A stretch of 64,000 bases of DNA from Verrucosispora sp. NA02020 (GCF_013364215.1 NZ_CP054923.1:5332001-5396000), one strand, 5' to 3'. Counted from the stretch's first letter, positions 24,083 to 35,433 are shown. Program-made: numbers and translations. The notes: generated by a model from the sequence alone, not told the origin.

Positions 24083-24836
24083 CCCCCAGCCCGTCCCGCA
24101 GGTACGCGTCGAACGACCCGTGCACCCGCCGCACCTGCGCGTACCCGGCGTCCAGATACTCCGGACGGACCTCCAGCACCGGACGCACCGCCGCGTCGTC
24201 AAGCCCGGGATGCCGCCGCCGCATCGCCTCGATCAGCACCTCGCGCAGGCTCTCGGTCAACTCGTTGTTGGCCAGGTAGTCGGCCCGGATCGCGGCCTCG
24301 TCCACGCCCAGGGCGTGCAGCAGCACCACGGTCAGCCAACCGGTGCGGTCCTTGCCCGCCGAGCAGTGGTACATCAACGGCAGGTTCGGTGCCTCGGCCG
24401 CCAACCGCACCGCCGCGCCGAAACCCGCCCGGGCCGACTCCCCGGTCACGAACCAGCGGTAGATGTCCGCCATCGCCGCCGGTGTCCCCTGCCGCGCCAG
24501 GTCCGCGTACCCGTCCAGGTCGTGCCCGAGCAGCACCGCCGAGACGTAGGTGAAGACCGGATGGGCCGGGTCGTGCACCGGCAGGTGCACCACGGTCGGC
24601 GCGCCGACCAGCCGGTCCGGCGGGGCCACCGACATCTCCGAGTCGTCCCGCAGATCCACCACGCACACCGGACCGAGCCCGGCCAGCACCGTCAGGTCCT
24701 CGTCGGTCAGCCGGCCCAACGCGGGAGTACGGATCAGCCGCCCCGGCCGGACCCGCCGTCCCCGCGCACCGACCAGACCACCCAGATCCCGCGCGTTGGG
24801 CGCACCCACGAGCCGCCAGTCCCGTTCCAGGCCCAC
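24036..24836 (-). CDS. Tyrosine-protein phosphatase (Y_phosphatase3 type)
   Basis: 266 residues from GTG 24836, which has a GAAGGAGAGG ribosome site. The P-loop HCSAGKDRTG gives Cys158 as nucleophile and Arg164; the upstream LRDDSE and the N-terminal GAPNARDLGG are signatures of this bacterial family, which includes M. tuberculosis PtpB-like enzymes. The Lys in the P-loop (AGKDR) suggests dual activity on phosphotyrosine and phosphoinositides. Cytoplasmic or secreted without a signal peptide. Convergent with the preceding hydrolase, overlapping it by 47 bases. Confidence 0.9.
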   Translation of the reverse strand: MGLERDWRLVGAPNARDLGGLVGARGRRVRPGRLIRTPALGRLTDEDLTVLAGLGPVCVVDLRDDSEMSVAPPDRLVGAPTVVHLPVHDPAHPVFTYVSAVLLGHDLDGYADLARQGTPAAMADIYRWFVTGESARAGFGAAVRLAAEAPNLPLMYHCSAGKDRTGWLTVVLLHALGVDEAAIRADYLANNELTESLREVLIEAMRRRHPGLDDAAVRPVLEVRPEYLDAGYAQVRRVHGSFDAYLRDGLGVTGETVAALRANLLE

Positions 24837-25060
24837 GTTCCCACCCTCTCCTTCGCCGTGTCGCACCGCGCCTACCAGGGTGCCCGATCCGACGATCACC
24901 ACCACACGGGCGGTCCCGTCGTCCCGGGCAGGCAGGCGCGGCGTGCCGCCCGGAGTAAAGATGCGGACTGAGGATTGTCGATCGGCGGAAAGTTTCCTAT
25001 GAGCAGGAGACCGACGTTCTGGTGTGACCCACCGCCCTCCCGCTATGGCATCCTAGGAGG

Positions 25061-26173
25061 CTAGGTGTCGTGGGTGGCGGGGAGCAGCGGATCGGCCAGG
25101 GACCAGCCGGCGGCCAGCAGTGCGTCGCACGCCGCCACCGCCGTGGCCAGCCGCTCGGCGTGCGACCCGGACAGCGTCACCGTCGGCACCCCGCACCCGA
25201 CCAGCTCGGTGCGGAACCGCCCGGTCATCCAGGCCCGCAGGTGCTCGCCGTCACGCAGCCCGTCGTCGTCGAAGGGCACGCCCTCGTGGTCGGTCAGCAG
25301 ATACAGCGCCGGACGTCGGGCCGCCGCCCGGACCACCGAGGAGGTCGAGCCCAGATACCGCTCCTCCCAGACGGCGGTCGCCCGGGCGTCCGTGTCGCAG
25401 AACAGCAGCGGGCCGCTGACCCGGGCCGCCGCGTCCTCGGCCGCCTGCTGCCCACGGACCACCTCGACGAAGTCGTCCCGGTCCCAGGCCACGTCGAAGA
25501 CCGTCGCCGAGGGCTCCCGCCGACGCAGGAGCGCCAGCTTGCGGGCGGTCAGCTCGCGGCCGTACTCGGGGACCCACGCCGTGTCGTAGTGGGCGGCCAG
25601 CGCCGCCGCCATCGTGGTGGTGCCGCTGGACTCGGCGCCCACCACCACGACCCGGCGGACGAACCAGGCCCGCACCGGCGGGCTCAGCCACCGCCAGTGT
25701 GTCACCGGGTCGGCGCGGACCGCCGTACCGGAGACCGGCACCGCCCGCCGGTCCGGGTCCACGCAGACCGCCACCGCGTCGAAGCGACGGGCCAACTCCG
25801 CGCCGTACTCCTCGGAGGAGAACACGGCGTCCACCGGCTCGGGCCCGACCGCCTCCCGGAACACCGCGCAGTGCGCGTCCCACACCGCCGGGTCCGCGTA
25901 GTCGACCGGATGGTCGTCATACCGCCCCACCACCCGGACCCGGCCGCTGCCCGCGTGCGCCTCCCGCAACCAGGCGACCCGCTCGGCGAGCGGGATCGAC
26001 TCCCACCGGGACGGCGCGACCACCACGGTCACCGTCGCGCAGCGCGCCGCCGCCGCCTCGATCAGCGCGTGGTGGCCGGCATGCGGCGGATAGAACTTCC
26101 CGACCACCATGCCGTGCCGGAACCGGGGGGCGTCCCCGGGCGGGGTGGCCGCCGGGTCGGTCCCGCCGCTCAC
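25061..26173 (-). CDS. nadR: NadR-like bifunctional NMN adenylyltransferase / ribosylnicotinamide kinase
   Basis: 370 residues, GTG start in a GTGA overlap with pnuC. The N-terminal adenylyltransferase has GKFYPPHAGHH (His31 and His34 of the HxGH motif) and the second motif VSGTAVR near 147. The C-terminal kinase begins at about 172 with VVVVGAESSGTTTMAAALA; the P-loop Lys of the usual GxxSSGKST is Thr here. The lid (CDTDARATAVWEERY) and TDHEGVPFDDDGLRDGE follow. Together with the transporter it imports and phosphorylates nicotinamide riboside and converts NMN to NAD. The N-terminal HTH of enterobacterial NadR is absent, so no direct repressor role is expected. Confidence 0.9.
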   Translation of the reverse strand: MSGGTDPAATPPGDAPRFRHGMVVGKFYPPHAGHHALIEAAAARCATVTVVVAPSRWESIPLAERVAWLREAHAGSGRVRVVGRYDDHPVDYADPAVWDAHCAVFREAVGPEPVDAVFSSEEYGAELARRFDAVAVCVDPDRRAVPVSGTAVRADPVTHWRWLSPPVRAWFVRRVVVVGAESSGTTTMAAALAAHYDTAWVPEYGRELTARKLALLRRREPSATVFDVAWDRDDFVEVVRGQQAAEDAAARVSGPLLFCDTDARATAVWEERYLGSTSSVVRAAARRPALYLLTDHEGVPFDDDGLRDGEHLRAWMTGRFRTELVGCGVPTVTLSGSHAERLATAVAACDALLAAGWSLADPLLPATHDT

Positions 26174-26823
26174 GCGACCACCGGCGCCGGGCCGGGCGGC
26201 ACCGGTGCGGCGACCGCACGTCGCCGCAGGTCCGACCGCCACGCCCGCAGACCCACCACGCAGAGACCGAGGAAGATCACGTACAGCACGGCGGTCAGCC
26301 AGAGTCCCTTGTACCCGTAGAGCGGGATGTAGATCAGGTCGGCGGCGATCCACAGCCACCAACTCTCCACCAGCTTGCGGGTCTGCCCGTACGTGGCCAG
26401 CAGCGACAGCGCCGTGGTGAGCGCGTCGGGCAGCGGCACGGTCGAGTCGGTGGCCCGGTCCAGCAGCAGCCAGATCCCGCCGGTGAGCAGCACCCCCGCC
26501 ACACCGAGCGCCCACCACTCCCGCCGCCCGGTCCGGGTCACCGTGAGCCGGCTGCGCCGCTCGCCGCCGTACAACCAGTGCCACCACCCGTAGCAGCCGA
26601 GAGCCACGTAGACCAGTTGCAGGCTCGCGTCGGCGTACAGACCCGTCGTCCAGAACAACAGTCCGAGCAGCAGCACGTTGGCGATGCCGATCGCCCAGTT
26701 GGCGATGTGCTGCCGGGCGATCAGCCAGACGTTCACCACACCGGTGCCGAAGCCCAGCAGCTCCGCCCAGCTGATGCCCGCCCCGGCGACGCTGAACGCC
26801 GTGCTGGTGAGCCAGTCGATCAC
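26170..26823 (-). CDS. pnuC: Nicotinamide riboside transporter PnuC
   Basis: 217 residues, ATG preceded by GGGAGGACCTGTG. Seven membrane helices and the family motifs WAIGIANVLLLGLLFW and a C-terminal WLWIAADLIYIPLYGYKGLWLTAVLY, which holds the substrate-binding Trp/Asn/Tyr residues of PnuC proteins. It acts by facilitated diffusion; trapping depends on the kinase domain of the coupled nadR product. No NAD riboswitch or NiaR-type operator was recognised upstream. Confidence 0.95.
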   Translation of the reverse strand: MIDWLTSTAFSVAGAGISWAELLGFGTGVVNVWLIARQHIANWAIGIANVLLLGLLFWTTGLYADASLQLVYVALGCYGWWHWLYGGERRSRLTVTRTGRREWWALGVAGVLLTGGIWLLLDRATDSTVPLPDALTTALSLLATYGQTRKLVESWWLWIAADLIYIPLYGYKGLWLTAVLYVIFLGLCVVGLRAWRSDLRRRAVAAPVPPGPAPVVA

Positions 26824-26925
26824 AGGTCCTCCCGGGTCTGTCGCGCGCTCACCCTAGAGCGCCGACCGCCGGTGGAACAGACCCCTGCGCCCACCCCGAC
26901 CCGCCCGCCGTGCGAGGCTGCTGAC

Positions 26926-27219
26926 ATGGTGCTTGAAGTCGCGCTGATCGACGTGATTCCCGGGCAGGAGGACGAGTTCGCCGCCGCGTACCGCACGGCG
27001 CACCCGGTCCTCGCCGACACGCCCGGCTGCCGCTCGGTCCGGATGACCCGGGGTGTCGAGTCCCCCACGCGGTTCGTGCTGCTGGTCGAGTGGGACTCGG
27101 TCGAGGCGCACGAGGTCAACTTCCGGCAGACCGACCGCTTCGCGCGGTGGCGCGGGCTGATCGGTCCGCACTTCGCCGGTCCGCCGCTCGTCGAGCATTT
27201 CGTCGACGTACCCGCCTGA
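26926..27219 (+). CDS. Antibiotic biosynthesis monooxygenase (ABM) domain protein
   Basis: 97 residues forming one dimeric alpha/beta ferredoxin-like ABM domain: VLEVALIDVIPGQEDEFAAAYRTAHPVLADTPGCRSVRMTRG, then RFVLLVEWDSVEAHEVNFRQTDRFARWRGLIGPHF. The EW-S--AH segment and final GPHFAGPPLVEHF match the family. Members range from heme-degrading and quinol monooxygenases to stress proteins; substrate here is unknown. Divergent from pnuC. Confidence 0.85.
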   Translation: MVLEVALIDVIPGQEDEFAAAYRTAHPVLADTPGCRSVRMTRGVESPTRFVLLVEWDSVEAHEVNFRQTDRFARWRGLIGPHFAGPPLVEHFVDVPA

Positions 27220-27393
27220 GGACGCCGTCCCGGCCCGGCGCGGGACCGAAAAGTGTCGTACCCCTCGTCTATCGTGCCCGCGACGCGCGGTCGGCGGTCC
27301 CGACGGGCTCGGGGGCGCGCCGGGCCCGCCGGCCGCGCGTCCCCACCCGACTAATCGCGTCCGGCGTCCGCGTCCGACCCGGACCGGCGAACG

Positions 27394-28353
27394 TCAGCCG
27401 GCGAGCCGCTCCGCGTCGCGCTCTGCGGCCGGGACCTCCTCGACGGGAGCCCGCACGGCGTCCTCGACGGGGTCGGCGGGCCGGGGGATCTCCGGTCGCT
27501 CGGCCTGCCGGGCCAGCACCGCCGCGGTCTCGGTGGCCGGCAGCGCCACCGCCGACAGCCACTCGACCATCCGTTCGTAGCGGGCGATGTCGGCCTCGGC
27601 GACCAGCCGCAGGTCGGTGGTGAGCGTCTCCACCATCACCGTGCGCGGATCCGCCGGATCGGGAAAGACGTACCACGAGAAGCCCGCCAACGGATGCACA
27701 CCGTCGTGGGACGGGACGTCGCCGGGCACCAGCCGGATGGTGACGTGCGGCAGCTCGGTCAGCGCCACCAGGTGCCACAGCTGCTCCCGCCAGACGTCCA
27801 CCGGCATGCCGCCGAGGGCGCAGACCCGCTCGTCCAGTAGCGCCGTGTAGTGCGGCGGATCGGCCCGGCGCAGCACCTGCTGCCGCAGCCCGCGAGCCCG
27901 CACCTCGGCCTCCAGGTCCAGCTCGGGACCGATCAGCGCCGCAGCCGCCAGCCGCAGCCGGGCGTACGCCGGGGTCTGCACCAACCCGGGCAGCACGGCC
28001 GGTTGGTACTCGACGATGCCCGCCGCGCCCGCCTCCAGCTCCGCGTACGCGCGTTGCCGCTCCCCCATCTCACCCAGCGCCCGGGACCAGCCGCGACCGG
28101 CCGCCGCGTCCCGGGCGATGACGATCAACGCCTCGCGCTGCGGTGGCGGCACCTGGTAGACGTCGAGCAGATCCAGCACGTCGGCCAGGTCCGGCCGACT
28201 CTGACCCAGCTCGATGCGGGACAACTTGGACGTGGACGCCCACCCGAGCTGGCCACAGACCTGCTCCAAGGTGAGTGACTCCCCGCGGCGCAGCTGGCGC
28301 AACTCCGCGCCGAGCCGAACCCTGCGGATGACAGGACTTGCTGACAACGGCAT
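27394..28353 (-). CDS. XRE-family HTH regulator with DUF5753 domain
   Basis: 319 residues. The N-terminal HTH (about 10-62: GAELRQLRRGESLTLEQVCGQLGWASTSKLSRIELGQSRP) is followed by DUF5753 (about 100-275), with the signatures YQPAVLPGLVQTPAYARLRL and TVMVETLTTDLRLVAEADIARYERM. Proteins of this type in Streptomyces and relatives (BldB-linked, Scr1-like antitoxins) usually lie next to a DUF397 gene; none is visible on either side here. It probably regulates development or secondary metabolism. The promoter region lies between it and the uvrB 3' end. Confidence 0.85.
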   Translation of the reverse strand: MPLSASPVIRRVRLGAELRQLRRGESLTLEQVCGQLGWASTSKLSRIELGQSRPDLADVLDLLDVYQVPPPQREALIVIARDAAAGRGWSRALGEMGERQRAYAELEAGAAGIVEYQPAVLPGLVQTPAYARLRLAAAALIGPELDLEAEVRARGLRQQVLRRADPPHYTALLDERVCALGGMPVDVWREQLWHLVALTELPHVTIRLVPGDVPSHDGVHPLAGFSWYVFPDPADPRTVMVETLTTDLRLVAEADIARYERMVEWLSAVALPATETAAVLARQAERPEIPRPADPVEDAVRAPVEEVPAAERDAERLAG

Positions 28354-28465
28354 CCCGGCCTCCCCACCGTCGGAGAGTACGCAGGACAGTCACGCACGGC
28401 AATACCTTGCTCGCGCTATGCAACGAACCGATATCGCCACGCGCCACCACACCCGCCCCGGGCCA

Positions 28466-30574
<2,109 letters not shown>

Positions 30575-30902
30575 GACGTCAACCGTACGCCCGGGGACCG
30601 ACACTCCGCCGCGACTACGGGCGGCACCTGATCGGCTTCGATATTCGCATTGTGTGGTTCTTCTCACCCGGCTACGCTTTTTCCGTAGGCCGCTCGCGGC
30701 GGCCGACCGGGCCGGTGGCGGGCCCCACAGGCCACGCCGCCCCCGGCACCGAAGGCCGCAGCACCCGGCATGCCCGGCGTGCGCGCCCGACGTGGTCGCG
30801 CCGAACGCGCAGACCGGCCGCCGCGAGCGCCACCTACACACCAGGACCCGGCCGGCACCGCCACCTCGTCACCCCGACCCGGTCCGGCCCGTTCATCCTC
30901 CC
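30575..30902. other. 328-base divergent intergenic region, no gene seen
   Basis: Lies between uvrB (-) and a membrane protein gene (+). It must carry both promoters. I looked for a LexA-type palindrome and found only TTCGATATTCG at about 30638-30648, which does not fit the actinobacterial SOS consensus. Reading frames here are low-complexity and lack ribosome sites. Confidence 0.4.
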
Positions 30903-32618
30903 GTGACGGACACCTCACGACCGGCCTCCGACGACACCGGCCCCGAGCGACCCGGCGACCCGGCCGACGCCCACCCCCCGCCCGAACGCAGCGATGGCAT
31001 CCGCGTCCCGCCCGACCGCTCGACGGACGCCCCCGCCGGACGGGGCAACCGCCGCCGCGCCGGTGCCCGCCGGCACCGCGCCGGCCTCACCCCACCGGAG
31101 ATCCTCGGTCTGTCCGGGACCGACCCGGCCGCCGCAGCACCCCGACCGCGCCCCGGCGTCCGACGGGCGGCCGTGGCGCACGGCATGCTCGACCCGACGG
31201 CCGGCAACCCGGCCGAGGACGACGACCTCGCCGGGACGACCCCGGCGGCCGGGCACTCCCGACAGGTCGCCGCCCGGCGTCGCCGCGTCGTTCTGGCCGC
31301 GCTCGCCCTGACCGCCGCCGCCTCCGCCGTCACCCTGGTCGCGACCCTGGTGAACTGGGCGCCCGCCGCACCGCCCGCCCGTGAGCTCACGGCCGCCGAG
31401 CGGGACCGGTTGGCCGCCATGCGGGTCGTCAACTACCGGGACGTCCGTGCCGGACTGCACCTCACGGTGAGCGGCACCGCCGGCCGCACCGATCTGCTCG
31501 GCTGGGTCGACTGGGCCCGCCGGCTGGTCTACCTCGACGTCAGCGGTCCCGGCGCCGGCCCGCTGCGCGGACTGGTCCAGGCCACCCCCACCGTGGCCGT
31601 GGTCCGCCCCGACCCGGAGGCCATGTCGACCCCCGCCATGCCGCCGTTGATGCCCCCGGGCGACGACTGGCGGCTCTGCGCCGACCGGAGCCTCGACCCG
31701 CTGCTGGGCCTGGTCTTCGACCTGGCCCTCGACCGGCCGGAACCCGCCGACGGACTCTCCGGCCGCTGGCTGCGACACGAGCAGGTCACCGGCGAGACGG
31801 TCGACGTGCTGGAGACGTCCCTGCCGCGCCCCGTCGCCACCGGCGGCGCCACCCCGACCGGATCACCCAGCGCCGCACCCCACACCGGCGTCGCCCGGTA
31901 CTGGCTGGACACGACCGGACGGCTGCACCGGGTCGAGACCACCCTGCCCGGCGTCGGTCAGGTGAATCTCCAGCTGCACCGCGCCGACCGGCCCACGCTG
32001 CGCCCGGTCGACGCGCTGGGTGGCCGCCCCGGCCTGCCCCGTGCCCTCACCACCGCCGAACGGCACCGCTGGCAGCGGCTGCCCGCCCGGCTGCGCGCCG
32101 CCGGTGGTGCCACCGTCACCCTGGTCGGCCCGGTCGGCACCGACCTCGACCTGCGGGGCTCCGGCTGGTTGAGCTGGACGGCGGGCACCGCGTACCTGGG
32201 CGTCACCGCACTCGACGCGACGGACCGCCGCGTCCTGGTTCGGCACGGCCGGCGCACGGTGGCCCGGATCGAGACCCGACCCGGCGCGGACCCGGCGGCA
32301 CGGCCACCGCTGCCACCTCCGACCACCGGCTGGCGGACCGGCCCGCACCGCACCTCGGCTCTGGACCCGCTGGTGTCCGCCGCGCTGCGGGCCGCCCGGG
32401 GCACCGGCCCGCAGGGCAGCACCCGGCGGATCCGTGGCGACAGTCACCGCGGCGTCCCGGTGGACGTCGTCGAGGTCGAGACCGCCCGGGGACCGACCCG
32501 CTACTGGGTCGACCGCACCGGGCTGCTGCGCCGACTGGAGACCCGGACCCCGGCCGGGGCCTGGGCACAGCTCGACCTGACCACCGGGCGGACACCCCGG
32601 CTGACCCCGCCGACCTGA
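30903..32618 (+). CDS. Membrane-anchored protein with two related extracellular domains (571 aa)
   Basis: GTG 30903. The first 125 residues are cytoplasmic, Pro/Arg-rich and disordered. One membrane helix spans about 128-150 (VVLAALALTAAASAVTLVATLV). The exterior carries two copies of one domain: each has a turn ending in LGWVDWARRLVYLDV or SGWLSWTAGTAYLGV, and each ends in RYWLDTTGRLHRVETTLP or RYWVDRTGLLRRLETRTP. The pattern recalls LppX/LprG-type lipid-binding folds, but only loosely. Function unknown; a surface sensor or lipid-binding protein is a guess. Confidence 0.65.
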   Translation: MTDTSRPASDDTGPERPGDPADAHPPPERSDGIRVPPDRSTDAPAGRGNRRRAGARRHRAGLTPPEILGLSGTDPAAAAPRPRPGVRRAAVAHGMLDPTAGNPAEDDDLAGTTPAAGHSRQVAARRRRVVLAALALTAAASAVTLVATLVNWAPAAPPARELTAAERDRLAAMRVVNYRDVRAGLHLTVSGTAGRTDLLGWVDWARRLVYLDVSGPGAGPLRGLVQATPTVAVVRPDPEAMSTPAMPPLMPPGDDWRLCADRSLDPLLGLVFDLALDRPEPADGLSGRWLRHEQVTGETVDVLETSLPRPVATGGATPTGSPSAAPHTGVARYWLDTTGRLHRVETTLPGVGQVNLQLHRADRPTLRPVDALGGRPGLPRALTTAERHRWQRLPARLRAAGGATVTLVGPVGTDLDLRGSGWLSWTAGTAYLGVTALDATDRRVLVRHGRRTVARIETRPGADPAARPPLPPPTTGWRTGPHRTSALDPLVSAALRAARGTGPQGSTRRIRGDSHRGVPVDVVEVETARGPTRYWVDRTGLLRRLETRTPAGAWAQLDLTTGRTPRLTPPT

Positions 32619-32628
32619 GAGCGACCGG

Positions 32629-33807
32629 TCAGGGACGCCACCCGGTCTGAGCGGCCCACTCCTCGGCCCGCAGGTGCTCCTCGTCGAACCACGGGTCCTT
32701 CGCCGTGGCGTACGTGCCGCTCTCCGGCGCGGAGGCGGCCAACTCCCGCTTGAGTCCCAGGTACGCGGCCCGCCGGTCCGGATCGGCCCGCAGGTGGTCG
32801 CGCATCAGCAGGGCGTACCGCCAGCCCGGTGAGCCGTCCTGGCGGATGTGCAGGTGCACCGGGCGGCCCGGATCGGCGCTGCCGTGCAACCGCTTCTCCC
32901 ACCGGCCGCCGCCGGTGCGCGCGGTGTCCCACCACTCACCGGGCAGTCGGGGAAACCCGGCGTCGGCGAGCCGGTCGGCCATCGGTCCGTCCGCCTCGGC
33001 CAGCGACGACACGCTGAGCTGCACGTCGATGACGTCCTTGGCGGCCAGACCGGGGACCGCCGTCGACCCGATGTGGTCCACCCGCAGGTCGGCGGGGGCG
33101 ACCGCGTGCCGGATCCGGGCGGCCAGCCGGGCGTACTGCTGTGGCCAGGTCGGGTCGGGCTCGGCCAGGCGCACCCGGTCCAGCCGGACCGGCCGTCGCT
33201 GCCGCAGGTTGACCTCGTAGGGCACCAGCCGGTCCTGCCAGAGCGCGTCGACCGTCGCGTGCAACTCGTCGAGGGTGCCGTCGTTGGTGAGCAGCACGTC
33301 CGCCGCCGCCGCGCGGCGGGCGTCGTCGGCCTGCGCGGCGATGCGCCGCTCCGCCTCACCCCGGCTCATCCCCCGGTCGCGGGCCAACCGTCGCAGCCGG
33401 GTCTCCACCTCCGTGCGCACCACGACCACCAGGTGGTACGTGGCGGCCAGCCCCACCTCCACCAGCAGCGGCACGTCGTTGACCACGACGGCGTCCGGTG
33501 GTGCCGCAGCGACCAGTTCCGCCGTCCGGGCCCGCACCCGACCGTGCACGACGGCCTCCAACCGGCGGCGGGCCGTCTCGTCGGCGAAGACCACCTCGCC
33601 GAGTGCGGCCCGGTCCAGCGCGCCGTCGGCGTCGAGCACCCGCTCGGAGAAGGCCGCGACGACCTCGGCCAGCCCGTCGGTGCCGGGGGCGACGACCTCA
33701 CGCGCGATCCGGTCGGCGTCGACGAGTACCGCCCCGCGCTCGACCAGCCGGCGTGCCACCGCGCTCTTGCCCGAGCCGATCCCGCCGGTGAGTCCGATCT
33801 TCAACAC
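32629..33807 (-). CDS. coaE: Dephospho-CoA kinase fused to GrpB/nucleotidyltransferase-like domain
   Basis: 392 residues from GTG 33807 (TTG 33819 is possible). The kinase covers 1-200 with P-loop GGIGSGKS (8-15), VDADRIAREVV and the lid RDRGMSRGEAERRIAAQ. It phosphorylates dephospho-CoA, the last step of CoA synthesis. From about 215 a GrpB (UPF0157) domain follows: LAEPDPTWPQQYARLAARIR, VDHIGSTAVPGLAAKDVIDVQL and RYALLMRDHLRADPDRRAAYLGLKREL. This fusion is usual in actinobacteria; the role of the second domain is not established. The gene follows rpsA as in mycobacteria. Confidence 0.95.
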   Translation of the reverse strand: MLKIGLTGGIGSGKSAVARRLVERGAVLVDADRIAREVVAPGTDGLAEVVAAFSERVLDADGALDRAALGEVVFADETARRRLEAVVHGRVRARTAELVAAAPPDAVVVNDVPLLVEVGLAATYHLVVVVRTEVETRLRRLARDRGMSRGEAERRIAAQADDARRAAAADVLLTNDGTLDELHATVDALWQDRLVPYEVNLRQRRPVRLDRVRLAEPDPTWPQQYARLAARIRHAVAPADLRVDHIGSTAVPGLAAKDVIDVQLSVSSLAEADGPMADRLADAGFPRLPGEWWDTARTGGGRWEKRLHGSADPGRPVHLHIRQDGSPGWRYALLMRDHLRADPDRRAAYLGLKRELAASAPESGTYATAKDPWFDEEHLRAEEWAAQTGWRP

Positions 33808-33884
33808 GGCACCAGTCAACCTGACCAGGGCCGCCGCGCCAAGCCCGCGCGGCCGGCACGGGCGGGCGGGCCGGTCGACGGCGA

Positions 33885-33927
33885 GGGCCCCGCCTCGACC
33901 CGGATCATCCAGGTCGGGGCGGGGCCC
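33885..33927 (-). terminator. Terminator of rpsA
   Basis: Hairpin of about 19 bp with two mismatches (GGGCCCCGCC at 33885-33894, GGCGGGGCCC at 33918-33927 as outer arms) 18 bases past the rpsA stop. Confidence 0.75.
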
Positions 33928-33945
33928 GTCGTCGTCAGCAGCGGG

Positions 33946-35433
33946 TCACTTACCGCCGGCGAGCTTCTCCCGCAGAGCGGCGAGCGCCTCGTCGGTGGCC
34001 AGGGTGCCCGCGGGCTCCTCGGCCTGACGGCTGGGTGCCGCGCTGGTCGAGGTGGTGGTGCCGGTCGGGGCGGGCTGCGGGTTGGCAGCGGCCTCGGCCT
34101 CGGCGGCCCGAGAGGTCTGCACCTGCTTCTGGTGCGCCTCCCAGCGCTGCCGCGCCTCGGCGTACTGGTTCTCCCAGGTCTCGCGCTGCTTGTCGTACCC
34201 CTCGAGCCACTCGCCCGTCTCCGGGTCGAAGCCCTCCGGGTAGATGTAGTTGCCCTCGTTGTCGTACGTGGCAGCCATGCCGTAGAGGGTGGGGTCGAAG
34301 TGCTCCTCGCCCTCGACGAAGCCCTCGTTGGCCTGCTTGAGCGACAGCGAGATCCGGCGACGCTCCAGGTCGATGTCGATGACCTTGACCATGACCTCGG
34401 AGCCGACCTGCACGACCTGCTCGGGGATCTCCACGTGGCGCTCGGCCAGCTCGGAGATGTGCACCAGACCCTCGATGCCGTCGTCGACGCGGACGAACGC
34501 ACCGAACGGCACGAGCTTGGTGACCTTACCCGGCACGATCTGCTGGATCGCGTGGGTGCGGGCGAACTGCCGCCACGGGTCCTCCTGGGTCGCCTTCAGC
34601 GACAGCGAGACCCGCTCACGGTCCAGGTCGACGTCCAGGACCTCGACCTCGACCTCCTGGCCCACCTCGACCACCTCGGAGGGGTGGTCGATGTGCTTCC
34701 AGGACAGCTCGGAGACGTGCACCAGACCGTCCACGCCGCCGAGGTCGACGAACGCGCCGAAGTTGACGATCGAGGAGACGACGCCCTTGCGGACCTGCCC
34801 CTTCTGGAGCTTGTTGAGGAACTCGGTGCGCACCTCGGACTGCGTCTGCTCCAGCCAGGCACGGCGGGACAGCACCACGTTGTTGCGGTTCTTGTCCAGC
34901 TCGATGATCTTGGCTTCGAGCTCACGGCCGACGTACGGCTGCAGGTCGCGCACACGCCGCATCTCGACCAGGGAGGCGGGCAGGAAGCCGCGCAGCCCGA
35001 TGTCGAGGATGAGGCCACCCTTGACCACCTCGATGACCGAACCGCGGACGACACCGTCCTCGTCCTTGATCTTCTCGATCGTGCCCCAGGCCCGCTCGTA
35101 CTGCGCCCGCTTCTTGGAGAGGATCAGCCGACCCTCCTTGTCCTCCTTCTGGAGGACCAGGGCCTCGATGTGGTCACCGACCGAGACGACCTCTGCCGGG
35201 TCCACGTCGTGCTTGATCGACAACTCACGAGAGGGGATGACACCCTCGGTCTTGTAGCCGATGTCGAGCAGGACCTCGTCCCGATCGACCTTGACGACGG
35301 TGCCTTCGACAATGTCGCCGTCGTTGAAGTACTTGATGGTCTCGTCGATCGCGGCGAGGAAAGCTTCCTCAGAGCCGAGATCGTCGACGGTGACCTTGGT
35401 GGCGCTCGAGGGGGCCTCGATGCTGCTCGTCAT
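33946..35433 (-). CDS. rpsA: 30S ribosomal protein S1
   Basis: 495 residues, four S1 domains as in other actinobacteria (the enterobacterial protein has six): GDIVEGTVVKVDRDEVLLDIGYKTEGVIP, GSVIEVVKGGLILDIGLRGFLP, VRKGVVSSIVNFGAFVDLGGVDGLVH and PGKVTKLVPFGAFVRVDDGIEGLVH, followed by an Ala/Gln-rich C-terminal tail with a Tyr/Trp-rich part. It binds mRNA leaders during initiation. Start MTSSIEAP is conserved. A 328-base divergent gap upstream holds a likely promoter at 35615-35645. Confidence 0.97.
   Translation of the reverse strand: MTSSIEAPSSATKVTVDDLGSEEAFLAAIDETIKYFNDGDIVEGTVVKVDRDEVLLDIGYKTEGVIPSRELSIKHDVDPAEVVSVGDHIEALVLQKEDKEGRLILSKKRAQYERAWGTIEKIKDEDGVVRGSVIEVVKGGLILDIGLRGFLPASLVEMRRVRDLQPYVGRELEAKIIELDKNRNNVVLSRRAWLEQTQSEVRTEFLNKLQKGQVRKGVVSSIVNFGAFVDLGGVDGLVHVSELSWKHIDHPSEVVEVGQEVEVEVLDVDLDRERVSLSLKATQEDPWRQFARTHAIQQIVPGKVTKLVPFGAFVRVDDGIEGLVHISELAERHVEIPEQVVQVGSEVMVKVIDIDLERRRISLSLKQANEGFVEGEEHFDPTLYGMAATYDNEGNYIYPEGFDPETGEWLEGYDKQRETWENQYAEARQRWEAHQKQVQTSRAAEAEAAANPQPAPTGTTTSTSAAPSRQAEEPAGTLATDEALAALREKLAGGK

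Noticed and set aside
25065-25589. Reading frame antisense to nadR with a perfect AGGAGG ribosome-like site (25055-25060)
   Set aside because: The product is Ser/Arg-rich, low complexity and lies wholly opposite conserved nadR codons. The AGGAGG is next to the nadR stop by chance or as part of a CCTAG/CTAGG palindrome.
30638-30648. LexA-type SOS box before uvrB
   Set aside because: TTCGATATTCG is a partial palindrome but does not fit the actinobacterial CGAAC-N4-GTTCG form.
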